Shown piece by piece: positions 1-6,146 of a DNA stretch of 11,198 nucleotides. The stretch is from assembly GCA_028699365.1 (NCBI GenBank), contig JAQVUQ010000049.1:1-11198 (forward strand), read 5' to 3'. The stretch's first letter is position 1. Every line of letters starts with the position of its first letter. A program made the translations under genes and the position numbers. The stretch comes from a bacterium (lineage in GTDB: Bacteria > UBP13 > UBA5359). The notes below the pieces were generated by a model, which saw only the letters and a list, made by a program, of their open reading frames with translations, ran no database searches and was not told where the DNA came from.

Positions 1-472
1 CTTTGATCTGTTCTACCAGCAGGGCAATATCATCCTCGGGATGCACCGTTCCCGAGAGTTCGTCCGCCTTTCTTTTGGCAAGGCTTAGGAGGAGTTCTCC
101 CAGATGCTTCATGATACTTTCCGCTTCGGGACCGGGTAACCTGGCCTCTTTTTCCATGGCGTCGCTCAGCGTCAGAATGAGCCTGTCGGCTTTAAAAGCG
201 AAAGCGTGCGGGTATCGGACAGTCGCTATATCACCGGATATGGCGAATATCCCGGAGTAACCCATCTTGTTGCAAAAGAGGCGAAAGGCGCTTCCGGAAG
301 GCAGGAAGGCCAGCATTCCGGGTTTCAGGTAGTAAAGATGTTCTCCGGTTTCCATGCAAAGCTCGCCGTCGTTGACGAAGATTACTTGCAAGCTGTCGTA
401 AGAATCCGTGCTGAAACTATACCCTATGGGCATACTCTTGCGCCCATAGCAAATTCGTCCTGGTGTTCTCAT
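1..472 (-). CDS. AraC-family transcriptional regulator, N-terminal part (runs off the left edge)
   Basis: This frame is open for 157 codons from an ATG at 472 to the left edge, so the C-terminal part is missing. Residues 15-80 look like the cupin (AraC_binding) sensor domain. They read VIFVNDGELCMETGEHLYYL, then KPGMLAFLPSG, then RLFCNKMGYSGIFAISG, the usual order of effector-binding strands in AraC/XylS sugar regulators. A helical linker follows (about residues 95-157). The two HTH motifs expected in the family would lie outside the window, so DNA binding is inferred. The start has only a weak CAGGA directly upstream. The gene is divergent from the URO-D-like gene at 599, and AraC regulators often control a divergent neighbour. 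The effector cannot be told from sequence. Confidence 0.8.
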   Translation of the reverse strand, partial: MRTPGRICYGRKSMPIGYSFSTDSYDSLQVIFVNDGELCMETGEHLYYLKPGMLAFLPSGSAFRLFCNKMGYSGIFAISGDIATVRYPHAFAFKADRLILTLSDAMEKEARLPGPEAESIMKHLGELLLSLAKRKADELSGTVHPEDDIALLVEQIK

Positions 473-598
473 GTCCTGATTTTACACTTTTTAGTCCTGT
501 ATTTGCAATAAATTCATCATTTTAGTGTATAAAATAATAAATAAGCGGATAAGGGTCCCAGTCCCCCGAAGAATACCATTATATGTGAGGCATGCCTG
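473..598. promoter_or_regulatory. Divergent intergenic region, candidate promoter
   Basis: This AT-rich gap separates the divergent AraC-type gene and URO-D-like gene. Rightward, a TATAAA at 528-533 has a TTGCAA at 503-508, but the 19-base spacer is long. ACACT at 484-488 and AGTGT at 524-528 form a widely spaced inverted repeat that could be part of an operator. GTGAGG at 585-590 is the ribosome binding site of the gene at 599. None of these signals is strong by itself. Confidence 0.3.
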
Positions 599-1678
599 AT
601 GGAAATGACTCTGCGTGAAAGATACAGCAAAATGATGAACTTTGAAAGGCCGGATAAGCCGTTTATCTGGACCTTCCCGATACGCAAAGCCACCATGGAC
701 GAGTGGTTGAAACAGGGACATCCGGAAGGGGTACGGACGGAAGAGCTGCTGGGCTATGACTGGTTTGACAGTTTACCTTTGGTTACCGGACACTGGCCCC
801 GTTTCGAGAGGGTGATAGTGGAGGAGAAGGACGGGCATATCACCTATTATGACGAGGAGGGTGCCCTGAAGATAGAGGGAGTAGATGCTCAGGGCAGCGG
901 CTTTGTCACCCGCAAGTGGCTGAAGTTCCCGGTCGAGAACCGGGAGGACTTCATCAGGATGAAAGAGGAGAGATATAATCCCGAAGATATGAACAGAAGG
1001 GTGGAAGGGTTTGACGAAGCCATAGCCAGATCGCATACCGGCAACCGTCCTTTTATGGTCGTTATACAAGGCTTTTACTGGACTATGCGCCAGTGGCTGG
1101 GCTTTGAGAACCTGTCGATGGCTTTCTACGATATGCCGGATCTGATAGACGAGATGATGGATTTCATCCTGGAGTATAACGTCAGGCTTCTGGAGAAGCA
1201 CCTCAAGGGGGCCAGAGTGGATTGCCTTATGATAAACGAGGATATGGCCTACAAGACGGCCATGATGGTTTCACCGTCCATATTCAGAGAGAAATTCATT
1301 CCCCGCTATCGCGAGCTGGCGAATGCGGCCAGGGAGAACGGTGTCGACTTAGTCTTTACCGATAGTGACGGGCACGTTAAGGAACTGGTGCCTCTGCTGG
1401 CTGAGGCCGGGGTGGAGGGCCTGAGTCCGGTGGAGATAGCCTCGGAACAGCGTCTTGAAGATCTGGCGGATGCCAACCCGGGGTTCCGTTTCCTGGGAGG
1501 TCTGGACAAGCGGGTTCTGAGTCGCACCAAAGCTGATGTGGAGAGGGAAGTCGTCTCCAAAGCCAAATATATGTACAACCGGGGTGGCTGGATACCGGCG
1601 GTGGATCACGCCGTGCCGGCTGATGCCAAGTTAGAAAACTTCAAATATATGATCGAATTAGTGAAGGAATGCTGGTAG
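599..1678 (+). CDS. Uroporphyrinogen decarboxylase (URO-D) family protein, HemE/MtaA-like paralogue
   Basis: The 359-residue protein has the TIM-barrel pattern of the URO-D superfamily (HemE, and the corrinoid methyltransferases MtaA/MtbA). It begins MTLRERYSKMMNFERPD, as this family does. NEDMAYK lies at 213-219, DSDGH at 255-259 (a strand end facing the active site), GGLDKR at 300-305 and PAVDHAVP at 333-340. The zinc-binding H-x-C motif of MtaA-type methyltransferases is absent: the equivalent place reads DSDGHV. It is therefore unlikely to be a standard MtaA, and it matches functionally unassigned paralogues rather than HemE. The ATG at 599 is chosen over the one at 605 because GAGG lies 8 bases before it. 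The AraC-type regulator upstream and GH36-like gene downstream suggest a catabolic role, but the substrate is unknown. Confidence 0.85.
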   Translation: MEMTLRERYSKMMNFERPDKPFIWTFPIRKATMDEWLKQGHPEGVRTEELLGYDWFDSLPLVTGHWPRFERVIVEEKDGHITYYDEEGALKIEGVDAQGSGFVTRKWLKFPVENREDFIRMKEERYNPEDMNRRVEGFDEAIARSHTGNRPFMVVIQGFYWTMRQWLGFENLSMAFYDMPDLIDEMMDFILEYNVRLLEKHLKGARVDCLMINEDMAYKTAMMVSPSIFREKFIPRYRELANAARENGVDLVFTDSDGHVKELVPLLAEAGVEGLSPVEIASEQRLEDLADANPGFRFLGGLDKRVLSRTKADVEREVVSKAKYMYNRGGWIPAVDHAVPADAKLENFKYMIELVKECW

Positions 1679-1715
1679 GGGTTAAAAGCTCATATAAAAC
1701 GCAGTATCCTCTTTC

Positions 1716-2036
1716 TTATTTGTTGGGAAAGCTTGATATAAAGAGCGGTTGTCCGGAATAAACGGAAAGGACGACAAATACTACGCCTATTAGCAGGAGG
1801 ATTATAAGTGTTCCTATTGCACGGGTGTTGTTTCTCATAAAGTAAAGGGCGTGCGATACAGTATGTGGAATGTGTTCAGGGTCACTGATTCCGCGAGCGT
1901 ATAGTACGGAGCGAATGAGCAGGAAAACCTCGTCATCCTTATGATCAAAGGAAAGATTATTATATATTTCCAGCAGTTCCTCTGTGCTCATGGCCTCGAG
2001 TTCATTTCGAACATTCTTATTGCTGTTTAGAAGCAC
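1716..2036 (-). CDS. Hypothetical small membrane protein, one C-terminal transmembrane segment
   Basis: I do not recognise this 106-residue protein. Its first 65 residues are polar and helical (EELLEIYNNLSFDHKDDEVF, then SVLYARGISDPEHIPHTV). One transmembrane helix follows at about 72-93 (IGTLIILLLIGVVFVVLSVY), with a short tail after it. It starts with GTG: a perfect AGGAGG at 2048-2043 on this strand lies 6 bases before it. A nearer ATG at 2041 opens a frame of only four codons and is set aside. The gene is convergent with the URO-D-like gene, with 37 bases between the stops and no clear terminator hairpin there. The strong ribosome binding site is the main evidence that it is real. Confidence 0.75.
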   Translation of the reverse strand: MLLNSNKNVRNELEAMSTEELLEIYNNLSFDHKDDEVFLLIRSVLYARGISDPEHIPHTVSHALYFMRNNTRAIGTLIILLLIGVVFVVLSVYSGQPLFISSFPNK

Positions 2037-2165
2037 GGCATACCTCCTGTAGTCTTGATTAACGCTACTTCTCTGCCCAGGTGACTTATTCCTTCCCGGC
2101 AGCTTATATCATCTGCTGTAATATGCTATAAATAGGCTGTAAGTAATCAGGGGGAGGCTTTACCT
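2037..2165. promoter_or_regulatory. Divergent intergenic region before the GH36-like gene
   Basis: These 129 bases serve the leftward small membrane gene and the rightward hydrolase gene. TATAAA at 2127-2132 is a possible rightward -10 box, but the -35 position 17 bases upstream (TTATAT) is poor. AGGGGGAGG at 2149-2157 is a strong ribosome binding site 8 bases before the ATG at 2166. No operator-like repeat was evident. Confidence 0.3.
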
Positions 2166-4025
2166 ATGCTTATGATAGAAGAGAGTACTGCCGGACTGGT
2201 ATTATCCGGCAGTTGTTGTAATTATCCGTTGAACGTCGAATTGCGCCTTGAAACAGGGGGAGCAGCGGTTCTTATGCGACCTGGCGCGGACGGGTCCGTA
2301 TGGCGGGATGAGTCGGGCGATTGGCAGGCGAGGCTGACCGTATCGCAGATAAGCCCATCAATGTTGAGATTGGAGATGCGTCTGTGTTCGGTTGGTACGC
2401 TTCGGCATCTGGATTGCTGTTACCTTGAAATGCGGGGGGACGGCTGCGATTTTCCGGCCGTGGGCTCCAGGATGCTTATCGTCTCTTCACCCGATATGAT
2501 CCATGAGAGAGTAGCTGTCTTAGGCGGCGCCGGGCAGAATAACAATGAGGAGTTGCTCTCAAGATTTGCTACGGTTGTTATCGATGCGGATAGCAGGTCG
2601 GCAATGCTCGCAGGTATCGGAGGGCCAACCTCGGATTTCTCGCTCTTTACTGTGCGGGAGGGCGTACTCAGGGCCGGCTGTGAGGTGGGAAGACCGGTTG
2701 ATGAGGTCACTTTCCCTCTGGTTGTCGGCATAGGAGATGATCCGTTGTTGCTGCTGGAAGAGTACGGGGATTATCTGCGTGATGCTGCCGCCTGTCGTCC
2801 TGGTCCGGTGCCTGTAGGCTGGAACACCTGGGATTATTATATGGGCGCTGTATCGATGGATGATCTGCGGCAGGAAATGCAGGCCATCAGGGAATCGCCT
2901 TTTGGCGACAGGGTAGAATATATCACTATCGATATGGGATGGGAGAACCAGTGGGGCGATTGGCGCATGAACCGCAAATTTCCTTCTTCTTTCAGGGAAG
3001 TTGCCGATGAGATAAAAGGCTACGGTTTCACGCCCGGGATATGGGTGGCTCCGTTGCAGGTCAGTGTGTACGCTCCGCTGGCACGGCATCGTCCGGATTT
3101 ACTCGTCCATGATGCCGACGGGCAGATGGTGGTCTCCAATGTCTCTCCTTTTGGGCTGATGGCTATGCTGGACCTGACTCTGCCTGAGGTTCAGAAGCAT
3201 CTGCACTATCTCTTCAGCAGCATGCGTGAAGCAGGCTTCTCTCTGTTTAAGATAGATTATCTCTATCCTGATTACATAAACCTGATGCCGAGCCCGTCCG
3301 ACGGCAGTACGGGCAAGGCCGGGGTAATACGGAAATGCCTGGAAGTTATTCGCGAGGCCATAGGAGACGAGGCGCACCTGTTATGCTGCGGCACGCCGCC
3401 TGAGTGCTCTCTGGGTCTGGCGGACAGCAACAGGGCAACTACGGATATTCATAATTTCTGGGGACATATTCGCCACAATACCAGGCAACTGGCGGTGCGT
3501 TACTGGATGAACGGCAGGCTCTGGGTCAACGATCCGGACTTTGCCATAGTCCGTTCCGCTGCCACTTCATCCGATCCGCATCTTAACGGGTATTACAAGA
3601 GAAGGCCGCTGCTGGATTATGATGATTTCTGGATGGCCGGCCCGGAAGCGACACCGGATGAGTTGAAGGTCTGGCTGACGATGGTTTATCTGAGCGCCGG
3701 CTCGGTTTTCTTCAGTGATTCCTTCTGCCGCCTAAACGACAAGGGAATGGAGACGTTGGGAAGGTTGCTGCCGGGCTTGCCTGAACCGGCCAGGCCTGTC
3801 GATCTGTTTGAGAACGATCCACCACGCTTCTGGTCGGCCGATTGCGGGCATGGCCGGGTTCTGGGCATATTCAACTGGGATGATGTGGATTGCCGGCTGG
3901 AGATACCGGCGCATCTGAGAATATCCGGTACGGCAACGGATTTCTGGACCGGTGAAAAGATGGAAATACCGGGAGAGGTATCACTTCCGCCCCGGTCAGT
4001 CTGTCTCCTTGTCCTTGATAGCTGA
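2166..4025 (+). CDS. GH36-like alpha-galactosidase (melibiase-type glycoside hydrolase)
   Basis: The 619-residue protein has the layout of clan GH-D family 36. An N-terminal beta-sandwich spans about 1-200, a TIM barrel about 210-530, and a C-terminal beta domain ends in PPRSVCLLVL. In the barrel, GWNTWD is at 218-223 and IDMGWE at 255-260, both typical of the galactose pocket. FKIDY gives Asp364 as the likely nucleophile, and RATTD gives Asp427 as the likely acid/base. The WVNDPD stretch at 453-458 is also characteristic. No signal peptide is seen, so it probably acts in the cytoplasm on imported alpha-galactosides or related glycosides. No sugar transporter is in view. The ATG at 2166 has GGAGG 8 bases upstream; the ATG at 2172 is less well placed. 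Its last 30 bases overlap the opposing small gene. Exact substrate is unproven, since GH36 includes several specificities. Confidence 0.87.
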   Translation: MLMIEESTAGLVLSGSCCNYPLNVELRLETGGAAVLMRPGADGSVWRDESGDWQARLTVSQISPSMLRLEMRLCSVGTLRHLDCCYLEMRGDGCDFPAVGSRMLIVSSPDMIHERVAVLGGAGQNNNEELLSRFATVVIDADSRSAMLAGIGGPTSDFSLFTVREGVLRAGCEVGRPVDEVTFPLVVGIGDDPLLLLEEYGDYLRDAAACRPGPVPVGWNTWDYYMGAVSMDDLRQEMQAIRESPFGDRVEYITIDMGWENQWGDWRMNRKFPSSFREVADEIKGYGFTPGIWVAPLQVSVYAPLARHRPDLLVHDADGQMVVSNVSPFGLMAMLDLTLPEVQKHLHYLFSSMREAGFSLFKIDYLYPDYINLMPSPSDGSTGKAGVIRKCLEVIREAIGDEAHLLCCGTPPECSLGLADSNRATTDIHNFWGHIRHNTRQLAVRYWMNGRLWVNDPDFAIVRSAATSSDPHLNGYYKRRPLLDYDDFWMAGPEATPDELKVWLTMVYLSAGSVFFSDSFCRLNDKGMETLGRLLPGLPEPARPVDLFENDPPRFWSADCGHGRVLGIFNWDDVDCRLEIPAHLRISGTATDFWTGEKMEIPGEVSLPPRSVCLLVLDS

Positions 4026-4196
4026 GCCGGCAGTCTCATCGCTTATGCTGACCCGGGCTCCCGCTTCTGAGTGATCCAGCTTGGCTTCCAGAGCACGGCG
4101 GCGCACTTCGTCGTGATCGCTGCCGCGACGGAGCATGGCTGTAAAAAATAACAACACGATCGCTGCTATGAGGCAGCCGGCTATTGTATTCTGCAT
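3996..4196 (-). CDS. Hypothetical small single-pass membrane protein
   Basis: This 66-residue protein starts MQNTIAGCLIAAIVLLFF, giving one N-terminal transmembrane helix at about 5-21. Two arginines and a charged tail follow (DHDEVRRRALEAKLDHSE), which should face the cytoplasm. A GGGAGG on this strand lies 6 bases before the ATG at 4196, so this start is preferred to the open extension reaching 4238. The gene converges on the GH36-like gene and shares 30 coding bases with its end (3996-4025). I do not recognise the family. The ribosome binding site and the membrane-plus-charged-tail design support it as a real gene. Confidence 0.62.
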   Translation of the reverse strand: MQNTIAGCLIAAIVLLFFTAMLRRGSDHDEVRRRALEAKLDHSEAGARVSISDETAGSAIKDKETD

Positions 4197-4326
4197 GCTG
4201 AACCTCCCACGGTCTATTATTCTGCAGCAGCGATCCAAATCCCTCTCTTCTCTGAGTCATAGATACCCCCGGACTGCCTTGATCAATCCTGCGACCATGC
4301 CGAGTTTGCCTTCGTACACTTATGGG

Positions 4327-4364
4327 TATGACATGATGTAAGTCATATCTCGTGATGAGATATG
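4327..4364. promoter_or_regulatory. Two overlapping inverted repeats, candidate operator
   Basis: TATGAC (4327-4332) and GTCATA (4342-4347) form a 6-bp inverted repeat with a 9-base gap. Overlapping it, CATATCTC (4344-4351) and GAGATATG (4357-4364) form a perfect 8-bp inverted repeat with a 5-base gap. Both end directly at the ribosome binding site of the winged-helix-like gene. This position suits an operator, possibly for autoregulation. The second repeat could also be a small RNA hairpin next to GGAGG. Confidence 0.45.
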
Positions 4365-4378
4365 GAGGAGAATACCCG

Positions 4379-4735
4379 ATGCTGGATATCCATCTCGCTG
4401 ATCCGCAGACTGAGCGCTTTATCAGAGAAGTGGTTAACGATTTCACCAAACTCGATATAGTGCTGTTCTTCAGCCGAAACCGGGGGCATGAGGCACCGAT
4501 TGATGAGATAGCCCGCTATACGGGAAGAAGCGGTGCTGATATAGAAAAGGCGCTTGCCTTTCTGGAAGATTCCGGCTTGATTGTGACCGTTCGCGAGATG
4601 GAAAAATTGTACGGATTGAGCGACGATGCTTCCATCCGTGCAAGAGTAGAGGATCTGCTGAGACTATACGATAACATAACCGAACGCCTGAAAATAATCT
4701 CCATTCTGATTCAAACATCGGAATTTTCTCAATAA
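4379..4735 (+). CDS. Small winged-helix-like protein, probable transcriptional regulator
   Basis: The 118-residue protein starts at the ATG at 4379, with GGAGGAG at 4364-4370 ending 8 bases upstream; an in-frame extension to 4352 lacks support. Residues 20-80 fit a winged helix: a first helix (DFTKLDIVLFFSRN), a helix-turn-helix (APIDEIARYTGRSGADIEKALAFLEDSGLI), then a wing-like TVREMEKLYGL. A long C-terminal helix at about 85-112 may dimerise. Such folds occur in MarR/ArsR-like regulators, but no family is recognised and no metal- or ligand-binding motif is seen. It lies 100 bases before the response regulator gene on the same strand, so the two may share a regulatory job. DNA binding is inferred. 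Confidence 0.7.
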   Translation: MLDIHLADPQTERFIREVVNDFTKLDIVLFFSRNRGHEAPIDEIARYTGRSGADIEKALAFLEDSGLIVTVREMEKLYGLSDDASIRARVEDLLRLYDNITERLKIISILIQTSEFSQ

Positions 4736-4763
4736 ATAGGATTCCATGCATTTATGTAGAATT

Positions 4764-4782
4764 AAGCTCATATAGAGCTTTT
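4764..4782 (+). terminator. Possible weak hairpin terminator
   Basis: AAGCTC (4764-4769) and GAGCTT (4775-4780) make a perfect 6-bp stem with an ATATA loop, 28 bases after the winged-helix-like gene. Only two further T follow the stem, so termination would be weak. It may simply be a hairpin between this gene and the response regulator gene. Confidence 0.3.
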
Positions 4783-4835
4783 CAGGCACGGTGGTTGTTG
4801 GCTGTACCTGGCAGACATTATCGGGGGATAGGCGT

Positions 4836-5816
4836 ATGAGTGACAGAGATAGAATTCTGGTAGTTGACGACGAAAGGCATATCTGTAATTTGCTCAGCGA
4901 GGTCCTTACCGACGAGGGCTTTCAGGTGGAGACGGCCTGCGACGGCAATGCGGCAATTAAGCTGCTTCAGGAAAAGAGCTTCGATCTTCTCATGACAGAC
5001 ATCAAGATGCCTTCCATGGACGGGATATCGCTGTCCCGGTGGGTGGATAAGAATTGCGACCTGCCGGTGATAATCCTGACGGGCTATCCCAGCGAGGAAA
5101 CCAGCATGGAAGCTCTTCGCAGCGGTGTCGCCGATTATCTGGTGAAACCCTTTGATATCAACCAGATCGTTCTGGTTATCCGTCGTACTCTCAACCGCAG
5201 CCGGTTGCGTGCTCAGGCCAGAAGGCTGAACGATGCTCTGGACAATGAGATGTCCAGGCTTGCAGGCCCGGAGGCCGATGCCGCTTCCGGTCACTTGCTG
5301 GACATAGTGAAACAGGTGTCAGGCAGGGTTAAGAGCATCTCCGCGGGCAGTATGGCTTCTCTATCGGTAAGCACGACGCCGGGATTGCTCTCTTTGCTCA
5401 AAGACAACGCATCTCTTCTGGGTATAAAGGGCGCGCTGCTTATGCAAAGGGGCCGGGAGGAGTTTGTGCCTGTGGAGAGTTTCGGTCTCAGTGATAAATA
5501 TACATCCGTCTCCTCGTTCACCGATGAGATTTACCTGGCGGCCCAGGCCGGCCAGAGGGGCGGGGAGGTCGTAATGCGGGATCTGGCGCAGTGCGGCAAT
5601 ATGATTCACCGGGATCTTCTTTTGCGGGAGGGAGTAGGTTCTGTATACTGCTATCAATTGGGATCACCGCAGTGTCGCTGCGGCGCCGGGGTGGTTTACG
5701 GCAGTGGATCCAACTCTCTTCAGGGGACTGTCAAGCGGGTGATCTATCTTCTGCTGGAGCAGGCAGGTCTGGAGATGCGTCAACGGGAGTATCTCAGCCA
5801 GCTCAATGCCGTTTGA
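4836..5816 (+). CDS. Response regulator with REC and GAF-like output domain
   Basis: The 326-residue protein opens with a complete REC receiver domain (about 5-120). The acidic pair Asp11-Asp12 is in LVVDDE, the phospho-acceptor Asp55 in TDIKMP, Thr82 in LTGYP and Lys104 in VKPFD. A basic helical linker (about 115-145) follows. Residues 180-320 look like a GAF-type sensor domain (GALLMQRGREEFVPVESFGL, then a strand-rich end). There is no HTH, sigma-54 AAA+, GGDEF or kinase domain, so the output is probably protein-protein contact or ligand sensing. Cys272, Cys280 and Cys282 sit close together near the end (PQCRCG), which could hint at redox or metal sensing. The ATG at 4836 is preferred: GGGGGA ends 7 bases upstream, and the frame extension to a GTG at 4791 adds nothing conserved. 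No partner kinase is in the window. The GAF call is tentative; REC is certain. Confidence 0.85.
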   Translation: MSDRDRILVVDDERHICNLLSEVLTDEGFQVETACDGNAAIKLLQEKSFDLLMTDIKMPSMDGISLSRWVDKNCDLPVIILTGYPSEETSMEALRSGVADYLVKPFDINQIVLVIRRTLNRSRLRAQARRLNDALDNEMSRLAGPEADAASGHLLDIVKQVSGRVKSISAGSMASLSVSTTPGLLSLLKDNASLLGIKGALLMQRGREEFVPVESFGLSDKYTSVSSFTDEIYLAAQAGQRGGEVVMRDLAQCGNMIHRDLLLREGVGSVYCYQLGSPQCRCGAGVVYGSGSNSLQGTVKRVIYLLLEQAGLEMRQREYLSQLNAV

Positions 5817-5823
5817 TTTGAAC

Positions 5824-5852
5824 TTGTAACCGACCCTTTCCCATGCTATAAT
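5824..5852 (+). promoter_or_regulatory. Promoter of the pheS leader and pheST
   Basis: TTGTAA (5824-5829, four of six to the -35 consensus) and a perfect TATAAT (5847-5852) are 17 bases apart. TG at 5844-5845 makes an extended -10. Transcription should begin near 5859, about 30 bases before the first leader ORF. The -35 lies just after the response regulator stop, so pheST has its own promoter. Confidence 0.8.
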
Positions 5853-5888
5853 GCTGGTAATTTATTTCGTCCGGGGAAGGATGTTCGT

Positions 5889-5978
5889 ATGACTCTGTCG
5901 GGGTGGCTGTGGCAGCTCTTCGAACAGTGCGGTATAGTCGACATCTACCTCTTATACAAGGATGTAACCGGCTTATAG
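5889..5978 (+). CDS. YqzL-like small protein (29 residues) in the pheS leader
   Basis: This 29-codon ORF (ATG to TAG) has GGGGAAGG at 5873-5880, 8 bases before the start, and lies about 30 bases after the predicted transcription start. It begins MTLSGWLWQLFEQCG, and its second half is IVDIYLLYKDVTGL. From memory, the pattern W-x-x-F-x-x-[TC]-G-x-[IV]-x-x-Y-L-L-[YF]-K matches the short YqzL family (YqzL-like in Pfam), of unknown function. In Bacillus yqzL lies near era, recO and glyQS, also beside an aminoacyl-tRNA synthetase operon. It contains one Phe and six Leu codons, so it is not itself an obvious phenylalanine sensor. Alternatively it is an upstream regulatory ORF. The family match was not checked by search. 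Confidence 0.65.
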   Translation: MTLSGWLWQLFEQCGIVDIYLLYKDVTGL

Positions 5979-6000
5979 GGGCTTGGACCGGAGAAAGCCG

Positions 6001-6057
6001 ATGATTGAAAAGAGGTCGTTTTTTAAATGGGGTTTACGACTGTACTCTGATAGATAA
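6001..6057 (+). CDS. pheST leader peptide with tandem Phe codons
   Basis: The ORF encodes MIEKRSFFKWGLRLYSDR (18 residues, ending in TAA). GGAG at 5990-5993 lies 7 bases before the ATG. Codons 7 and 8 are both TTT (6019-6024). The position suits the sensor of a transcription attenuator: it is upstream of pheS, has its own ribosome binding site, has adjacent codons for the cognate amino acid, and is followed at once by alternative RNA hairpins and an intrinsic terminator. The analogue is PheM, the leader peptide of enteric pheST, although the sequence is unrelated. A ribosome stalled at the Phe codons would leave 6072-6083 free for the antiterminator. A ribosome reaching the stop would cover bases up to about 6070 and favour termination. 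That mechanism is inferred; the ORF and codons are seen directly. Confidence 0.72.
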   Translation: MIEKRSFFKWGLRLYSDR

Positions 6058-6067
6058 TGAAACCGTG

Positions 6068-6109
6068 AAGTCTGGGACAGGCTTTTAAGGGTAGTCTACG
6101 CTCTTCCAG
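6068..6109 (+). promoter_or_regulatory. Attenuator: alternative (antiterminator) RNA structures
   Basis: AAGTCT (6068-6073) pairs with AGGCTT (6079-6084) around a GGGAC loop to make an early hairpin. In competition, CTGGGA (6072-6077) pairs with TTCCAG (6104-6109), and inside that AGGCT (6079-6083) pairs with AGTCT (6093-6097). This second fold would tie up the 5' arm and loop of the terminator and act as an antiterminator. In addition, CTGTACT (6040-6046, inside the leader ORF) can pair imperfectly with GGGACAG (6074-6080). Pairings include G-U pairs and were found by eye. Confidence 0.6.
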
Positions 6110-6126
6110 GGTGTAGGCTTTTTTTT
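6093..6126 (+). terminator. Intrinsic terminator (attenuator) upstream of pheS
   Basis: AGTCTACGCTC (6093-6103) pairs with GGGTGTAGGCT (6109-6119) around a TTCCA loop, an 11-bp stem with three G-U pairs. Eight T follow or end the stem (6119-6126). It lies 20 bases before the pheS ATG and after the leader peptide ORF. It cannot be the end of the response regulator operon alone, because the promoter at 5824-5852 reads through it into pheST. Confidence 0.82.
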
Positions 6127-6146
6127 GGTTTAAGGGGGAATTCCGA

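Noticed and set aside
2559-3089. Leftward open frame of 176 codons inside the GH36-like gene
   Set aside because: It lies opposite the conserved WNTWD and IDMGWE region and has no family resemblance.
4239-4351. Possible extra small gene in the gap before the winged-helix-like gene
   Set aside because: A rightward open frame at 4135-4341 has no ribosome binding site, overlaps the opposing small gene, and looks like no protein family. Apart from the inverted repeats, nothing was seen in the gap.
5979-6146. T-box riboswitch upstream of pheS
   Set aside because: No UGGNACC T-box core was found. TGGGAC at 6073-6078 is the nearest match, but it sits in a hairpin loop without the rest of the motif.
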